From contig JBBKWF010000013.1 in the NCBI GenBank assembly GCA_037968815.1, forward strand, positions 124,001 to 188,000: a stretch of 64,000 nt of DNA, written 5' to 3'. The position numbers and the translations under genes were made by a program. This DNA comes from Pseudopedobacter sp037968815. GTDB lineage: Bacteria > Bacteroidota > Bacteroidia > Sphingobacteriales > Sphingobacteriaceae. Under the pieces are notes generated by a model. The model made no database searches, was not told where the DNA came from, and saw only the letters and a program-made list of their open reading frames with translations. Below are positions 52,002-61,179 of this stretch, one piece after another. Position 1 is the first letter of the stretch, and each line of letters opens with the position of its first letter.

Positions 52002-52748
52002 TCAAAACTGTCGCAAGGCTTGTTTTACAATATCCTTGTTTGGCTTAGAAATGGGTATTTTTTCTCCGGTCGTTAAGAGGAGCATACCACCATCTTCTTT
52101 TAACCAGCTTTTTACATATTTTGGATTTACTAAATGGCTTTGGTGAGTTCTTAGAAAACCGTTTGGTTGCAGTAAATCGGCGTACTCTTTAAGTGATTTA
52201 GAAACCAATATTTTTTCATTACCTGAAAGCAAGAAGTGGGTATAAGTATTGTCTGCTTCGCAACGTATAATTTCTGATAAACTAACGTACCTTATTTCAC
52301 TTTGCATCTGCAAAGCAATTTTGGTAATATTCGTTTGTGGCTTTTTTAGTTGTTGTAGTAAAAAATCGAGTTGCGAAGATTTTATTTGTATTGCCGATTT
52401 ATGATGGGCTTTATTTACCGCATTTTTCAATTCTTCAATATCAATGGGTTTTAGAATGTAATCTAAGGCCGCAAATTTTACAGCTTGTATCCCATATTGG
52501 TCGTAAGCGGTAACAAAAATCACTTCGAAATTACGTGTTGCAACCAGTTTTAGTACATCAAAACCTGTTTGTTCGCCCATTTGAATATCCAGAAACACCA
52601 AATCGGGCAAATACTTTTCAATAGCATTAACCGCATCATTTACATTTTGCGCTGTTGCCATCAATTTTACCTGCGGGCAATGCTTTTCAAGCAAAGTGCG
52701 CAGGTTTTCCAAGTTGAAAACTTCATCATCAATTAAAATTGCCTTCAT
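52002..52748 (-). CDS. LytTR-type response regulator
   Basis: This 248-residue protein has a receiver domain (AILIDDEVFNLENLRTLLE, phospho-Asp in PDLVFLDIQMG, YILKPID) and a C-terminal LytTR DNA-binding domain (RYVSLSEIIRCEADNTYTHF, FLRTHQSHLVNPKYVKSWL). It is transcribed together with the sensor gene four bases upstream, forming a two-component pair. The target genes are unknown. Confidence 0.93.
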   Translation of the reverse strand: MKAILIDDEVFNLENLRTLLEKHCPQVKLMATAQNVNDAVNAIEKYLPDLVFLDIQMGEQTGFDVLKLVATRNFEVIFVTAYDQYGIQAVKFAALDYILKPIDIEELKNAVNKAHHKSAIQIKSSQLDFLLQQLKKPQTNITKIALQMQSEIRYVSLSEIIRCEADNTYTHFLLSGNEKILVSKSLKEYADLLQPNGFLRTHQSHLVNPKYVKSWLKEDGGMLLLTTGEKIPISKPNKDIVKQALRQF

Positions 52749-52752
52749 ACTA

Positions 52753-54342
52753 TTATAGCCAATCTATTAATGTTAGGTTTATTATAGTGCCTTTTGCGTT
52801 TGACTGAATAGCTAAAGTAAAACGATTTTCTTTATAAACGTTATTTAAGAGGTTGATTCTACTGTTGCTTAACTGAAGACCCAAGCCACTATTTTTTTTC
52901 TCTGTGTCAAATCCATTTCCATTGTCGGTAACGCTTAAGACTAAATTATTAATTTGCTTTTCAAATGTGATATTAATTTCGCCATCAGTAGCTTTTTGTG
53001 AGATACCATGTTTCACTGCGTTTTCTACAAAAGGTTGCAACAACATACTTGGGATTTCTATGTTAGCTAAATCTAAGTTTTCGGAGCAGTTAAGTTCGTA
53101 CTTAAAACCGAATCGCAATTGCTCCATTTGCAGGTAATCCTCTAGTAAAGTTTTTTCTTGTGGTAAACTAATCAGTTCTCTATCATCTAGAACATTGCGG
53201 GTTAAACGGGCAAATTTAGAAAGATATTGATTGGCATTGTCTATTTCGTTTTTGTTTATTAAATTTTGAATACCAGAAAGTGCATTAAAAAGGAAATGAG
53301 GATTTAATTGGGAACGAATTGAGTTAAGTTGAAGCTTTGAAGTTGTTTTTTGTCGTTCTTTTTCTGCCATCTTTTTTTTGTTTCTTTTTTTGATGAAGTA
53401 AAGGATAACAAGAAACGCTAATCCAATAGAAAACGCGGTGATAAGCGTAGATGTCAAAAGCTCCTTTTTGGTATAGTTCTCTTCATCTAAAGAGATAGAA
53501 AGCGTATATATAGTTGTATATTTTTTTATGTCTTTTGGCGATTTGTTGTTTTTAATAAATGGTTGAATGATTATGTCATAATCTCCCGATTTTTTGAAAA
53601 TATTTTTATCGATTTCTAAGTAAGGTAGAAACTCATGTGCTTCAACAATGCCACTGTACTGCCAAGCAGTTGATTCGAAAATTGTTTTATTTGTTTGCTT
53701 ATCTCTAATAGAAACGTAGTATAGATAGTCAAAATCCGATCTGTCTTTAACAATTATTATTTCGTCGGTTTTTTTAGTCAAAGGAAGGTTTGTTTTTTCT
53801 TTGGGGTCGTTCAGCCAGTTGTACTCAACTCCTTTTTTAGATACATCACGTATTCCAAAGCCTTTGATTTTTGCTTTCGGGATTGACTTTCCGTAAAAAA
53901 CAGATTTTTCAATCGCCAGCGGTTTCTCAATGCTGTACACTAATGTGGTAATAATTTTACCTTTTATAGAGAAAACACCAAGCTCTGTAAACTTGAAAAG
54001 TTCTGGCATTTTGATGTCTTTCATTTGTTTATTTTTGAAAGATTGGTTTACTACCATTGGTTTATCATCGATTAAAATGGTGTAGCGGTAATGTTGTATA
54101 TTATCATCCTTCCTAAAATAAATTTTGATGCTTAAATTGCTGACTTCGGGTAAATAATTAAAAGATGTATGAGGTTGATTGGGGAATATATTGTTATAGT
54201 AAACGTTTTTGGCTGAACTATCAACGCACATCATAAGTTTTCCTCCGGCAGCATAGTTATGAGAAAAATCGATACCTTTCTCGGCATATACTGAAGATAA
54301 TGCAACAATAAAGATGAAAAATGTGAAGATTGTTTTTTTCAT
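52753..54342 (-). CDS. LytS-type sensor histidine kinase
   Basis: This protein has 529 residues from ATG 54342 (MKKTIFTFFIFIVALSSV, signal-like). A ~300-residue periplasmic region is followed by a helix (ELLTSTLITAFSIGLAFLVI), the His_kinase domain with the phospho-His in QLNPHFLFNALSGIQNLI, and a GHKL ATP-binding domain (QPFVENAVKHGIS, DNGNGF). The frame extends 41 codons upstream, but MKKTIF fits the signal better. It partners with the LytTR regulator. Confidence 0.9.
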   Translation of the reverse strand: MKKTIFTFFIFIVALSSVYAEKGIDFSHNYAAGGKLMMCVDSSAKNVYYNNIFPNQPHTSFNYLPEVSNLSIKIYFRKDDNIQHYRYTILIDDKPMVVNQSFKNKQMKDIKMPELFKFTELGVFSIKGKIITTLVYSIEKPLAIEKSVFYGKSIPKAKIKGFGIRDVSKKGVEYNWLNDPKEKTNLPLTKKTDEIIIVKDRSDFDYLYYVSIRDKQTNKTIFESTAWQYSGIVEAHEFLPYLEIDKNIFKKSGDYDIIIQPFIKNNKSPKDIKKYTTIYTLSISLDEENYTKKELLTSTLITAFSIGLAFLVILYFIKKRNKKKMAEKERQKTTSKLQLNSIRSQLNPHFLFNALSGIQNLINKNEIDNANQYLSKFARLTRNVLDDRELISLPQEKTLLEDYLQMEQLRFGFKYELNCSENLDLANIEIPSMLLQPFVENAVKHGISQKATDGEINITFEKQINNLVLSVTDNGNGFDTEKKNSGLGLQLSNSRINLLNNVYKENRFTLAIQSNAKGTIINLTLIDWL

Positions 54343-54545
54343 AATTTTAATTTTCTTCAAACTTGCGGTAATAATAGGGGAACTAAAACCATAAAACAGT
54401 AAATGCAAAGTAAGAAATAGTAAATGTATGTTTTTGTACAGTATTTGGATGTTGCAAAATTTCATGTTTAATCAATCCATCTTGTATCTTATCACTTGAT
54501 TTTTTAGTCTTTACACTTGCTTCTTAAAAGACTTTTCACAAAAAT

Positions 54546-54576
54546 TTTGCAATACAAATTCAAATAGCTATTTTTG
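54546..54576 (+). promoter_or_regulatory. Promoter of tRNA-Arg
   Basis: TTTG (54546-54549), a 19-base spacer and TATTTTTG (54569-54576) are a full match to the Bacteroidota promoter consensus. The start would lie near 54583, with about 57 bases of 5' leader before the tRNA. Confidence 0.78.
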
Positions 54577-54639
54577 CAATCCGATTTAAGGAAAACGCAA
54601 TGTTTTTAGATCTTAAAAAGGGTATTAAAATAATAAGAT

Positions 54640-54716
54640 GGACCTGTGGCTCAACTGGATAGAGCACTTGACTACGGATCAGGAGGTTAGGGGTTCGAAT
54701 CCCTTCAGGTTCACCA
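54640..54716 (+). tRNA. tRNA-Arg, anticodon ACG
   Basis: The 77-base cloverleaf has acceptor GGACCTG/CAGGTTC, the D arm GGCTCAACTGGATAGAGC, an anticodon loop CTACGGA with ACG at 54674-54676, the T arm GGGGTTCGAATCCC and an encoded CCA end. ACG is read as ICG after deamination and decodes CGU, CGC and CGA. Confidence 0.97.
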
Positions 54717-54728
54717 TTAATTTAAGGT

Positions 54729-54758
54729 AAAGCCTTTTTGCCAAAGCAAAAAGGCTTT
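54729..54758 (+). terminator. Hairpin between tRNA-Arg and adk
   Basis: AAAGCCTTTTTG and CAAAAAGGCTTT form a 12-bp stem around a 6-base loop, followed by TTATTTTTAATA. It lies 12 bases after the tRNA and 19 before the adk ATG. It may terminate the tRNA transcript, or shape the adk leader. Confidence 0.75.
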
Positions 54759-54777
54759 TTATTTTTAATAGAAATAT

Positions 54778-55350
54778 ATGCTAAATATTGTTCTCTTTGG
54801 CCCTCCGGGTGCTGGTAAAGGCACACAATCTCAAAACTTAATTCAACAATATAATTTGATACACCTTTCTACAGGTGATATTTTAAGAGGCGAAATAAGT
54901 AACGGAACTCCGCTAGGCTTAGAAGCTAAAAAACTAATGGACGAAGGTTTATTAGTGCCGGATGAAGTGGTAATTGGAATGATTTCTAATAAACTAGACC
55001 AAAACAAAGACGCTAAAGGCTTTATTTTTGATGGTTTTCCACGTACTGTTGCACAAGCAGAAGCTTTAGACCAACTTTTGGTTTCAAAAAACGAAGCGAT
55101 TTCTGGAATGATTGCTTTAGAGGTTGAAGAAGTGGAACTAGAAAAGCGTTTGCTTTTAAGAGGTAAAGATTCGGGCAGACCAGATGATCAGAATCCTGAA
55201 ATTATTAAAAAACGAGTACACGAATATACTACCAAAACAGCACCAGTAGCTAATTTTTACAAATCACAAAGTAAATTTTACTCTGTTCAAGGACTTGGTA
55301 CTATAGAGAATATTTTCTCGGATATTAAAGCGGTAATAGAAAAGCTTTAA
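54778..55350 (+). CDS. adk: Adenylate kinase
   Basis: This 190-residue enzyme interconverts ATP + AMP and 2 ADP. It has P-loop GPPGAGKGTQSQNLI, the AMP-binding STGDILRGEI, FDGFPRTVAQAEAL and RGKDSGRPDDQNPEIIKKR in a short LID region. The length is typical of the short type. No promoter is visible in the 19 bases between the upstream hairpin and the ATG, so it may depend on read-through from the tRNA. Confidence 0.96.
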   Translation: MLNIVLFGPPGAGKGTQSQNLIQQYNLIHLSTGDILRGEISNGTPLGLEAKKLMDEGLLVPDEVVIGMISNKLDQNKDAKGFIFDGFPRTVAQAEALDQLLVSKNEAISGMIALEVEEVELEKRLLLRGKDSGRPDDQNPEIIKKRVHEYTTKTAPVANFYKSQSKFYSVQGLGTIENIFSDIKAVIEKL

Positions 55351-55368
55351 TCCGAAAACAAACATTTT

Positions 55369-55402
55369 GAAACTGCTTAATTTAATAAGGTTAAGCAGTT
55401 TC
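55369..55402 (+). terminator. Terminator of adk
   Basis: GAAACTGCTTAA and TTAAGCAGTTTC form a 12-bp stem around a 10-base loop, followed by TTTGTTTT. Confidence 0.82.
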
Positions 55403-55451
55403 TTTGTTTTATTACATTGTTAATTAAATCAAAAACATTTAAACACACACC

Positions 55452-56450
55452 ATGTCTCAAGGAACAAATTTTGTAGATTATGTAAAAATCTCCTGTAAAT
55501 CAGGGAAAGGCGGACCAGGTTCTGCTTATTTACATCGCGATAAAATGACGAGCATGGGTGGTCCAGCTGGGGGCGATGGTGCTCGTGGCGGGCATGTAAT
55601 TGTAAAAGGCAATGCGCAATTGTGGACTTTGCTTCACTTAAAATTCCGTAAACACGTTTTTGCCGGCGAAGGTGGGGCAGGTGGTGCTACCATGAAAAGT
55701 GGCAAAACCGGTCGTGATGAGATTTTAGAAGTGCCTTTAGGTACGGTAGCTAAAGATTCTGAAACCGGAGAAATTCTTTTTGAAATTACTGAAGACGGTG
55801 AAGAGCAGATTTTATTACCCGGCGGAAAAGGTGGTTTAGGAAACTATCATTTTAAATCGTCAACACATCAAACACCACGCTATGCACAACCAGGACTGCC
55901 TGGAGAAGAAGCTTGGAGAGTATTAGAACTTAAAGTTTTAGCAGATGTTGGTTTAGTAGGATTCCCGAATGCCGGTAAGTCGACTTTACTTTCGGTAATT
56001 ACCGCAGCGAAACCAGAAATTGGAGATTATCCTTTTACTACTATTGTCCCTAATTTGGGTATAGTTTCTTACCGTGGACAAGCGTCGTTTATTATGGCAG
56101 ATATCCCTGGTATTATCGAAGGTGCATCCGAAGGGAAAGGTTTAGGTTTTAGATTCCTTCGTCATATCGAGCGTAATGCAGTATTACTTTTTATGGTTCC
56201 AGCAGATACTTCGCGGACGATTAAAGAAGAATACGAGATTTTACTTGCCGAATTAACTGCTTTTAATCCGGAATTATTGCAAAAACCAAAAATTATAGCC
56301 GTTACAAAAATGGATTTATTGGATGATGAGTTACAGGAAGAAATGACTGCTCAACTGCCAAAAGGTATTCCATCAATATTTATTTCTTCTTTAGCGAGTA
56401 AAAACTTAATAGAGTTGAAAGATATGTTGTGGAAAGCGATTAACGGTTAG
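55452..56450 (+). CDS. obg: GTPase Obg/CgtA
   Basis: This 332-residue essential GTPase acts in 50S assembly and stress control. The Gly-rich Obg fold (about 1-160, GGPAGGDGARGGHVIVKG) is followed by the G domain with GFPNAGKSTLLSVI, DYPFTT, ADIPGIIEGAS and TKMDL. It has no C-terminal OCT domain, as usual for Bacteroidota. Confidence 0.96.
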   Translation: MSQGTNFVDYVKISCKSGKGGPGSAYLHRDKMTSMGGPAGGDGARGGHVIVKGNAQLWTLLHLKFRKHVFAGEGGAGGATMKSGKTGRDEILEVPLGTVAKDSETGEILFEITEDGEEQILLPGGKGGLGNYHFKSSTHQTPRYAQPGLPGEEAWRVLELKVLADVGLVGFPNAGKSTLLSVITAAKPEIGDYPFTTIVPNLGIVSYRGQASFIMADIPGIIEGASEGKGLGFRFLRHIERNAVLLFMVPADTSRTIKEEYEILLAELTAFNPELLQKPKIIAVTKMDLLDDELQEEMTAQLPKGIPSIFISSLASKNLIELKDMLWKAING

Positions 56451-56628
56451 GCATCGCGACCCATATATTAGGCATTCCAATGTTTTTTAATGTAGCTGTT
56501 AGTTTCTATAGCACTCAGAAAAAAACACATATGATATTATGGATGTTTTATATAAATTTTAATTTAAAGCACTGATTTTAAATTTTTACTTCTGAAATAG
56601 TGTTTTGTAATTCATTTAGAAATATACT

Positions 56629-56958
56629 CTAAAGTTGCTCGTATAAAATTTTTAATAGTGATGTAGAAAAATCTATAATATTAAAGTTATCTAAAAAGTA
56701 ATGATATAATACTTTTCGAAGTATAGTTCTCAATATGAACGATAGTATTTGATATATTTTGTTAAACTTTTTGGTATTGATTTTATTTATTAGTTCAATA
56801 TTTAACAAGTTTTCAATATCAGATTTTAGATATCGTACTCTTGAAGCTAATTTAATAGGTTTTAAAACCCCTTTAGTGTTCCATGTGTATACAGTTGTTC
56901 TTGATACTCTTAGTAAAACGCACACTTCATTTATGGTTAATAACTCTACTTTATTCAT
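56629..56958 (-). CDS. HTH_17 (Xis/MerR-like) DNA-binding protein
   Basis: This is an ORF of 109 codons. The first 55 residues are a clear helix-turn-helix of the excisionase type (LLTINEVCVLLRVSRTTVYTW, then KPIKLASRVRYLKSDIENLL). The second half is Ile/Leu/Lys-rich and may be read-through of AT-rich DNA. It sits in an AT-rich island between obg and ahcY with a relic antitoxin, with no integrase nearby, so it is likely a mobile-element leftover. Confidence 0.65.
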   Translation of the reverse strand: MNKVELLTINEVCVLLRVSRTTVYTWNTKGVLKPIKLASRVRYLKSDIENLLNIELINKINTKKFNKIYQILSFILRTILRKVLYHYFLDNFNIIDFSTSLLKILYEQL

Positions 56959-57114
56959 TTTTACTATTTTAACAGGAGAAACTATATCCCCCTGACATAT
57001 AGAGTAAAAAGCTGTTTTTAATGTTATGTTTGATTAATTAACTCTTGAAAATTTATCATAAAACTTTGTAAATCAGCTTGATAAATTACAATTAATTTTA
57101 AAGTCAATTCTTTA

Positions 57115-57355
57115 GGTAGATTGAAAATAATTAATGAAGCTGAACTATTGGTTTACTTCTTAGTAATTATGAAGATAAACATTATACAATAGCAACACTG
57201 ACCCAAATGAGGCTATCAAGTTGAAGATGGAGGAATTAGGTTTGAGAAGCAAAGACCTACACAGTTTATAGGCTCTAAGCTATGTGTCTTCCATATTTAA
57301 TGGTAAAAGAGATATTATACGCTACATATTGCAAACATACTTCACTAAAAATTAG
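57115..57355 (+). pseudogene. Decayed HigA-type antitoxin
   Basis: The frame from 57200 reads DPNEAIKLKMEELGLRSKDL, then a TAG, then ALSYVSSIFNGKRDI, matching the helix-turn-helix of HigA (compare DPIEAIKIRMEEMQLKQVDL in the intact gene at 41134). Upstream, in another frame, EDKHYTIA and KIINEAE match the N-terminal parts of the family, which indicates frameshifts. No toxin remnant is found beside it. Confidence 0.6.
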
Positions 57356-57486
57356 GTATTCCGACGATGGTTTTCTTTAATGCCGTTGATGAACTTTGTT
57401 AGAAATTTCTTGAAGAGTCATTTAAATTAAAATTTAACTAATGATGGTAATTGTTAAAAATCTTAACATTCTCTTTACCATAACCA

Positions 57487-57518
57487 TTTGAATTTCATAA
57501 TGGTATTAATTATCTTTG
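57487..57518 (+). promoter_or_regulatory. Promoter of ahcY
   Basis: TTTG (57487-57490), a 20-base spacer and TATCTTTG (57511-57518) match the consensus. The -7 box ends 21 bases before the ATG. Confidence 0.8.
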
Positions 57519-57539
57519 CACCTCACTAAATAATTAACT

Positions 57540-58856
57540 ATGTCATCAGTAGAGACGAAATACGTTCCTTATAAAGTTAAGGACATTTCCCTAGCAGATT
57601 GGGGAAGAAAAGAAATTGAATTAGCTGAAGCAGAAATGCCGGGCTTAATGGCTTTAAGAGAAGAGTTTGGCGCAAGCAAACCTTTAGCTGGGTCAAGAAT
57701 TGCAGGTTGTTTACACATGACCATCCAAACTGCAGTTTTAATTGAAACATTAGTTGCTTTAGGTGCTGATGTAACTTGGTCTTCATGTAATATTTTCTCC
57801 ACTCAAGATCACGCTGCTGCTGCAATTGCTGCTGCTGGTGTTCCTGTTTATGCTTGGAAAGGTTTAAGTGAAGAAGAATTTGATTGGTGTATTGAACAAA
57901 CTTTGTTCTTCGGTGAAAACCGTGAGCCATTAAATATGATTTTAGACGATGGTGGTGATTTAACCAACATGGTTTTAGATAAATATCCAGAATTAGCTGC
58001 TGCAGTTAAAGGTATCTCTGAAGAAACTACCACTGGTGTTCTTCGTTTATACGATCGTGTAAAAAAAGGAACTTTACCAATGCCAGCTATCAATATCAAC
58101 GATTCTGTAACTAAATCTAAATTTGATAACAAATACGGTTGTCGCGAGTCTTTAGTTGACGCAATACGTAGAGCTACTGATGTAATGATGGCTGGTAAAG
58201 TAGCTGTTGTTTGTGGTTATGGCGATGTTGGTAAAGGTTCTGCAGAATCTTTAGCAAGAGCAGGTGTACGTGTAATTGTTACTGAAATTGACCCAATTTG
58301 TGCTTTACAAGCGGCAATGGAAGGTTACGAAGTTAAAAAATTAGCTACTGCAATTAGCGAAGCTGATATTGTTGTTACTGCAACTGGTAATAAAGACATT
58401 ATTAGAGGCGAGCATTTTGAAGCTTTAAAAGACAAAGCTATCGTTTGTAATATCGGTCACTTTGATAACGAAATTGATATGGCTTGGTTAAACAAAAACC
58501 ATGGTGCATCTAAAATAGAAATCAAACCTCAGGTTGATAAGTATACGATTGCTGGGAATGATATCATTCTTTTAGCTGAAGGTCGTTTAGTGAATTTAGG
58601 TTGTGCAACTGGTCACCCATCATTTGTAATGTCTAATTCTTTCACTAACCAAACTTTAGCTCAAATAGAACTTTGGACAAACTCACAAGCTTATGAAAAT
58701 AATGTTTATGTATTGCCAAAAACTTTAGATGAGAAAGTTGCTCGTTTGCACTTAGCTAAAATTGGTGTAGAGTTAGAAGAATTATCTTCTGAACAAGCTG
58801 CTTATATTGGAGTTCCTGTTGAAGGTCCTTTCAAATCTGACGCTTACCGTTACTAG
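57540..58856 (+). CDS. ahcY: Adenosylhomocysteinase
   Basis: This 438-residue NAD-dependent enzyme of the activated-methyl cycle splits S-adenosylhomocysteine into adenosine and homocysteine. Motifs are AGCLHMTIQTAVLIETL, the NAD-binding CGYGDVGKGSAESLARAG, NIGHFDNEIDMAWL, GHPSFVMSNSFTNQ and the C-terminal KSDAYRY, whose Lys and Tyr reach the active site of the neighbouring subunit. It has its own promoter and terminator and lies right of the AT-rich island. Confidence 0.97.
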   Translation: MSSVETKYVPYKVKDISLADWGRKEIELAEAEMPGLMALREEFGASKPLAGSRIAGCLHMTIQTAVLIETLVALGADVTWSSCNIFSTQDHAAAAIAAAGVPVYAWKGLSEEEFDWCIEQTLFFGENREPLNMILDDGGDLTNMVLDKYPELAAAVKGISEETTTGVLRLYDRVKKGTLPMPAININDSVTKSKFDNKYGCRESLVDAIRRATDVMMAGKVAVVCGYGDVGKGSAESLARAGVRVIVTEIDPICALQAAMEGYEVKKLATAISEADIVVTATGNKDIIRGEHFEALKDKAIVCNIGHFDNEIDMAWLNKNHGASKIEIKPQVDKYTIAGNDIILLAEGRLVNLGCATGHPSFVMSNSFTNQTLAQIELWTNSQAYENNVYVLPKTLDEKVARLHLAKIGVELEELSSEQAAYIGVPVEGPFKSDAYRY

Positions 58857-58883
58857 GTTTAAAAGTAAAAAATATCAAATATT

Positions 58884-58917
58884 AAAAACCGTTCTGGATT
58901 ATTTCAGAACGGTTTTT
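58884..58917 (+). terminator. Terminator of ahcY
   Basis: CCGTTCTG and CAGAACGG, extended by five A-T pairs, form a 13-bp stem around an 8-base loop and are followed by T. Confidence 0.9.
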
Positions 58918-59016
58918 TTATGACTAAAAGTTTAACACCAAAGGGTTGTAAAACTAATAAGCTTGAAGGATTTTGTTATATGGAGCGATGAATTTGCAAA
59001 CAATATGCAACGCGAC

Positions 59017-60006
59017 TTAGGCTTGTGGTTCGTCTAGTTCTTGATAAGCCAAGATATCAAAAAAAACTTTTTCGCCGTTTGCAAATGGGGTAAACTCAGA
59101 GTCGTGAACTAAAATAATTTTACTTTCTGCAATCAGCTCTACTTCTTGATAAGATCCACAAAAATGGGTGGATTTAATGATTGCTTCGGCAGTACCATTA
59201 GTGTAAGATAAGCTGATTTGATGCGGATAAACTGCAAATTCAACGTCTTGTTTAGGTAAAAAACTAAGGTTTTTTAAAAGGTTCGCTTTTCCTAAAAGAT
59301 TAGCAACATAAGCATTTTGCGGACGTAGATATAGCTCACGTGGATGCCCTTGTCTAACTATTTTACCGTTTCTAACAATTATCAGCTGATCTGATAAAGC
59401 TAAGCCATCAGTAGGGTCATGAGAAACCATGATAACCGTAATCTTTAAGAACTTAGAAAGGCGTTCAATATCATCCCTTAACTGTCGTTTTAAAATACTA
59501 TCAATTTGGCTAAAAGGCTCATCTAATAAAAGCACTTTTGGTTCTGTAATTACAGCTCTGGCAATGGCTACACGTTGTTGTTCTCCACCGCTTAATTCTA
59601 CAATTTTTTTCTCAGCCAAGTGCTCAATCCTTAAAAACTCCATGGTTTGTAAAGTGAGCTGACTTTTTGCTTGTAAATCTGAGTTAGAAAGCTGGGAGGC
59701 AATATTATCGAAGACTTTAGCATAAAGATTTAAAGTAACTTCTTGCGTTACCATCTTCATCTCGTCATGCCCAGGAATTAATTTTTCTGTTGGGCCTTTT
59801 ATTTTTTCACCGTTAAATAAAACTTCGCCCGTTTGCGGGGTAAGGTAGCCGTAAATTAGTTTGAGCAAGGTAGTTTTACCACAACCACTTTCACCAATAA
59901 TGGTGATGATTTCTCCTTGTTTAATTTTTAAGCTTACGCCAGATATCCCCGAAGGAACACCTTCTAAAAAATTTTTACTTACATTTTTTAGTTGTATCAG
60001 CGACAT
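59017..60006 (-). CDS. ABC transporter ATP-binding protein without adjacent permease
   Basis: This 329-residue ATPase has Walker A GESGCGKTTLLKLIYG, the signature LSGGEQQRVAIARA, Walker B VLLLDEPFSQID and a C-terminal beta-domain (about 240-329), like those of PotA/MalK-type importers. The partners are not next to it: ahcY lies on one side and an outer-membrane barrel operon on the other. The transported substrate cannot be told from sequence. Confidence 0.9.
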   Translation of the reverse strand: MSLIQLKNVSKNFLEGVPSGISGVSLKIKQGEIITIIGESGCGKTTLLKLIYGYLTPQTGEVLFNGEKIKGPTEKLIPGHDEMKMVTQEVTLNLYAKVFDNIASQLSNSDLQAKSQLTLQTMEFLRIEHLAEKKIVELSGGEQQRVAIARAVITEPKVLLLDEPFSQIDSILKRQLRDDIERLSKFLKITVIMVSHDPTDGLALSDQLIIVRNGKIVRQGHPRELYLRPQNAYVANLLGKANLLKNLSFLPKQDVEFAVYPHQISLSYTNGTAEAIIKSTHFCGSYQEVELIAESKIILVHDSEFTPFANGEKVFFDILAYQELDEPQA

Positions 60007-60054
60007 TATTTTATCCCTTTTATATGGGGGCGTAAAGATAAAAAAAAATGATAG

Positions 60055-60300
60055 ATGAGCGTCCTTTGTGACGAAGTAAAAAGTTGAAAGTAAAAAGTGT
60101 TGGCCAAGTTTTGTAACGCTTCAAGTCCGATCAGCCCTAGCATATAGGCTCACCAAAGGAATTAATTTCAAGTGCTTCCATCTAGCTCTGTGATCTTTGC
60201 GCCCTCTGTGGTTAGCAAAAGAAGCTCTGACAAAAATACAGCTCTCCCTCTTCTCCGTGAAAAACGCTGTGCTCTCTGTAGTTAAATTTACATGAAAAAG
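60055..60300. repeat. Intergenic repeat-like stretch between ABC gene and barrel operon
   Basis: AAAAAGTTGAAAGTAAAAAGT lies at about 60078-60098. Two blocks similar to one another follow: CTCTGTGATCTTTGCGCCCT...GTGGTTAG near 60186-60215 and CTCCGTGAAAAACGCTGTGC...GTAGTTAAA near 60252-60288. A 69-codon frame on the minus strand (60121-60330) runs across them without protein features. The blocks look like a degraded dispersed repeat. No gene is seen in this 343-base gap. Confidence 0.4.
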
Positions 60301-60349
60301 CCTTGGATATTTAAAACACCCAAGGCTCAATTAAACTTTGTTTTCCTAC

Positions 60350-61168
60350 TTAAAACCCGAAAGTTAATCCAAAATTTAAATTCTTATAATCTGCTGGCCC
60401 TTCGCCTTTAGCAAAAACGTCATTCATGTAATATTTAAAAAATAAACCTGCACCACCATACCCAACTCTAATGTTTGCACCGTAACGTAAAGGTTCTAAA
60501 TTGTAATCATCTTTAAATTTTTCTTTGCCGTTTTCTTTACTAATCTGTTTTACTTTTCCGTTAAGTAAAAAACCTACCTCAGGACCAAAAACAATTGAGG
60601 TCCGTTTTCCTTTTTTTCCTTGTGGCGAGCGGTACTCAAAGTATAAAGGCACTCTTATATAACGACTAGAGAACCTGTTTTTTGAGTAATCAATAATGCT
60701 AGGCTCTATTTCCAACTCAGTTTTCTCAGGCTGTATGGTTACGTTTTGCTTCAAACGCATATGGTTCCAGTCTAAGCCGGCAGCCAACATTACTTTGATG
60801 TTTGGGCTAAACCTTAATCCTAGTTGTAGTAAATCGAATCCAATGTTACTGGTTTTCCAAGTATCGGTTTCTAACTCAGAATAACCGGAAGGTGCTCCAA
60901 AATCTGACCCAGTGTGGTACTTACTTAAACCAATGTCAAAATGTTCAAAGGTTAGTCCAAAAGTAAGGTTTGGGTATTTAACAATTTTTTTGGGCGCTTT
61001 GGTGCTGTCAGGTTCGCCAACGCTTAACTTTACCGGGCCAGCTTTAATCGTAACATGTGAATTTTGTTTTTTTACTTTTACGCTATCTGTTTTTATGCTG
61101 TCTGTAGTTTGCGCATTTAGCAACTGCGCCACACAAACCGCTAATATTGTTAGGTGTATTTTTCTCAT
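60350..61168 (-). CDS. Outer-membrane beta-barrel protein
   Basis: This 272-residue protein has a signal peptide (HLTILAVCVAQLLNAQT), a Lys/Thr/Asp-rich linker and about eight amphipathic strands typical of the PorT/OmpA-like barrels of Bacteroidota, ending in an aromatic residue (NLNFGLTFGF). It is the last gene of the sigma/membrane/barrel operon and so is probably controlled by that sigma factor. Confidence 0.8.
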   Translation of the reverse strand: MRKIHLTILAVCVAQLLNAQTTDSIKTDSVKVKKQNSHVTIKAGPVKLSVGEPDSTKAPKKIVKYPNLTFGLTFEHFDIGLSKYHTGSDFGAPSGYSELETDTWKTSNIGFDLLQLGLRFSPNIKVMLAAGLDWNHMRLKQNVTIQPEKTELEIEPSIIDYSKNRFSSRYIRVPLYFEYRSPQGKKGKRTSIVFGPEVGFLLNGKVKQISKENGKEKFKDDYNLEPLRYGANIRVGYGGAGLFFKYYMNDVFAKGEGPADYKNLNFGLTFGF

Positions 61169-61179
61169 GATATTATCTT

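Larger units (their letters stand above)
56959..57539. other. AT-rich gap before ahcY
   Basis: This 581-base gap holds the decayed HigA-like frame (about 57115-57355) and the ahcY promoter. Apart from these no intact gene is seen. Confidence 0.5.

Noticed and set aside
57577..57930. 117-codon minus-strand ORF within ahcY
   Set aside because: It is a low-complexity Gln/Leu-rich product of the complementary strand of ahcY.
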